A DNA stretch of 30,653 nucleotides from CAADGL01 sp964643885. GTDB taxonomy: Bacteria > Planctomycetota > Phycisphaerae > UBA1845 > Fen-1342. Positions 29,878 through 30,653 of this stretch are shown one piece after another. The translations under genes and the position numbers were made by a program. The notes under the pieces are model-generated. The model saw only the letters and a program-made list of their open reading frames with translations. It did not search any database and was not told the DNA's origin. Position 1 is the first letter of the stretch. Each line of letters starts with the position of its first letter. The DNA is taken from NCBI GenBank assembly GCA_964643885.1, contig CAZXUI010000057.1, positions 1 to 30,653 of the forward strand. The letters are read 5' to 3'.

Positions 29878-30653
29878 ATGGCGGCCAAGCAGTTGGCGTT
29901 TGAGAGCGAAGCCCAGCAGAAGATTCTGGCGGGCGTCGAGAAACTCGCTGCCGCAGTCAAGAGCACGTTCGGCCCGCGGGGGCGGAACGCCGTGCTCGAC
30001 AAAGGCTGGGGCGCACCGACCGTCACCAAGGACGGCGTGACCGTGGCGGAAGAGATCGAGCTGAGCGACAAGTACGAGAACATGGGGGCCCAGCTCGTCA
30101 AACAGGCGGCCAGCAAGACGAGCGACGTGGCCGGCGACGGCACCACGACCGCGACGGTGCTGGCGGAGGCGATCTACAAGCATGGGCTTCGCAGCGTCGT
30201 CGCGGGGTATGACCCGAACGGCCTGAACCGCGGGATCGAGGCGGCCGTGCGGGCGGTGGTAGGGGAGCTCAAGAAGATATCCCGCCCGGTCGACGTCAAG
30301 AAGACGGACGACATCGCGAATATCGCCAGCATCTCGGCCAACAACGACCGCACCATCGGGCAGATCATGGCCGACTGCTTCACGAAGGTCGGCAAGGACG
30401 GCGTGATCACGGTGGAGGAGGGCAAGAGCCTGGAGACGACGGTCGAGGTCGTCGAGGGCATGCAGTTCGACCGCGGTTATCTCAGCCCGCACTTCGTCAC
30501 CAATCCCGACAACATGGAAGCCGTCCTCGACAAGTGCTTCGTGCTGGTCTACGAGGACAAGATCAACAGCGTCATCAAGCTCGTGCCGGTGCTGGAGAAG
30601 ATCGCGCAGGCCAAGCGGCCGCTGCTGATCATCGCCGAGGACATCGAGGGCGA
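29878..30653 (+). CDS. groEL: Chaperonin GroEL (Hsp60), N-terminal part (3' end outside window)
   Basis: This is the subunit of the ATP-driven folding chamber. The 258 residues visible start MAAKQLAFESEAQQKILAG and include TFGPRGRNAVLDK, the nucleotide-binding GDGTTTATVLAEAI, KDGVITVEEG, VEGMQFDRGYLSPHF and PLLIIAEDIEG, all standard for group I chaperonins. AAGGAG lies 8 nt before the ATG. No groES precedes it, so it is either a standalone groEL copy or its partner is elsewhere; multiple groEL copies are known in many planctomycetes. Small differences from the commonest form (for example FGPRG for LGPKG) fit a paralogue but do not prove it. The sigma54-type site upstream suggests regulated rather than housekeeping expression. 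Confidence 0.97.
   Translation, partial: MAAKQLAFESEAQQKILAGVEKLAAAVKSTFGPRGRNAVLDKGWGAPTVTKDGVTVAEEIELSDKYENMGAQLVKQAASKTSDVAGDGTTTATVLAEAIYKHGLRSVVAGYDPNGLNRGIEAAVRAVVGELKKISRPVDVKKTDDIANIASISANNDRTIGQIMADCFTKVGKDGVITVEEGKSLETTVEVVEGMQFDRGYLSPHFVTNPDNMEAVLDKCFVLVYEDKINSVIKLVPVLEKIAQAKRPLLIIAEDIEG

Overview
This is a GC-rich (roughly two-thirds G+C by eye) bacterial scaffold fragment with three 100-N gaps. Gene content points to a planctomycete-type bacterium: a membrane-anchored Ser/Thr kinase with the GTPYYISPEQ activation segment, a DUF1573 protein, a tandem CDGSH protein, an enlarged OPT transporter, lipid-exporter-type ABC proteins and a sigma54-like promoter. This placement is inferred from gene families; no rRNA or tRNA gene is present to confirm it.

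Layout. 1-932 (+): 3' end of the kinase gene, then a YggX-like Fe(II)-trafficking protein. 1007-6948 (-): a tightly packed, probably operonic run read as tandem CDGSH protein, YbgC-like thioesterase, cyclophilin, secreted M28 peptidase of the glutamate carboxypeptidase II type, RNase PH, a coupled lipoprotein and the nucleotide-pool cleaner RdgB. 7138-12452 (+): OPT-family transporter with a large internal soluble insertion, then glycogen phosphorylase. 12459-12719: 22-bp tandem repeats and a scaffold gap whose two flanks are the same 55 bp. 12689-14701 (-): SAM methyltransferase and a gap-broken TPR protein. 14782-17087 (+): MutS2 with a duplicated C-terminal SH3/KOW-like module, cut by a gap. 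17188-18581 (-): an unknown protein and a Doc-like toxin with its probable antitoxin. 18998-21136 (-): an ABC exporter carrying a PDZ-like domain in its first extracytoplasmic loop. 21260-22375 (+): DegT-family sugar aminotransferase. 22829-23745 (-): TPR and HIT proteins. 23980-27042 (+): a lower-GC block with DUF1573, a 12-cysteine secreted protein and a mosaic coiled-coil protein. 27554-29554 (-): a second ABC exporter. 29878-30653 (+): 5' end of groEL.

The intergenic DNA is unusual. One family of repeats with a 13-15 bp core (ACGGTCGCGGCTCGG and its complement) occurs only between genes. Two ~310-bp copies, about 97% identical, lie at 22439-22747 and 27189-27498 in the same orientation. 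They have terminal inverted repeats, internal hairpins and no gene, and they bracket the lower-GC block. A shorter relative with 26-27 bp terminal inverted repeats lies at 18726-18896, and a degenerate 22-bp tandem form follows glgP. These resemble MITE-like or REP-like non-autonomous elements.

The strongest candidates for something new are the PDZ-like domain inside an ABC exporter, the MITE-like family and the lower-GC block it brackets, a 7-bp repeat that puts the best DUF1573 start out of frame, and a sigma54-type promoter in front of groEL. I do not see a complete defence system, CRISPR array or biosynthetic cluster.
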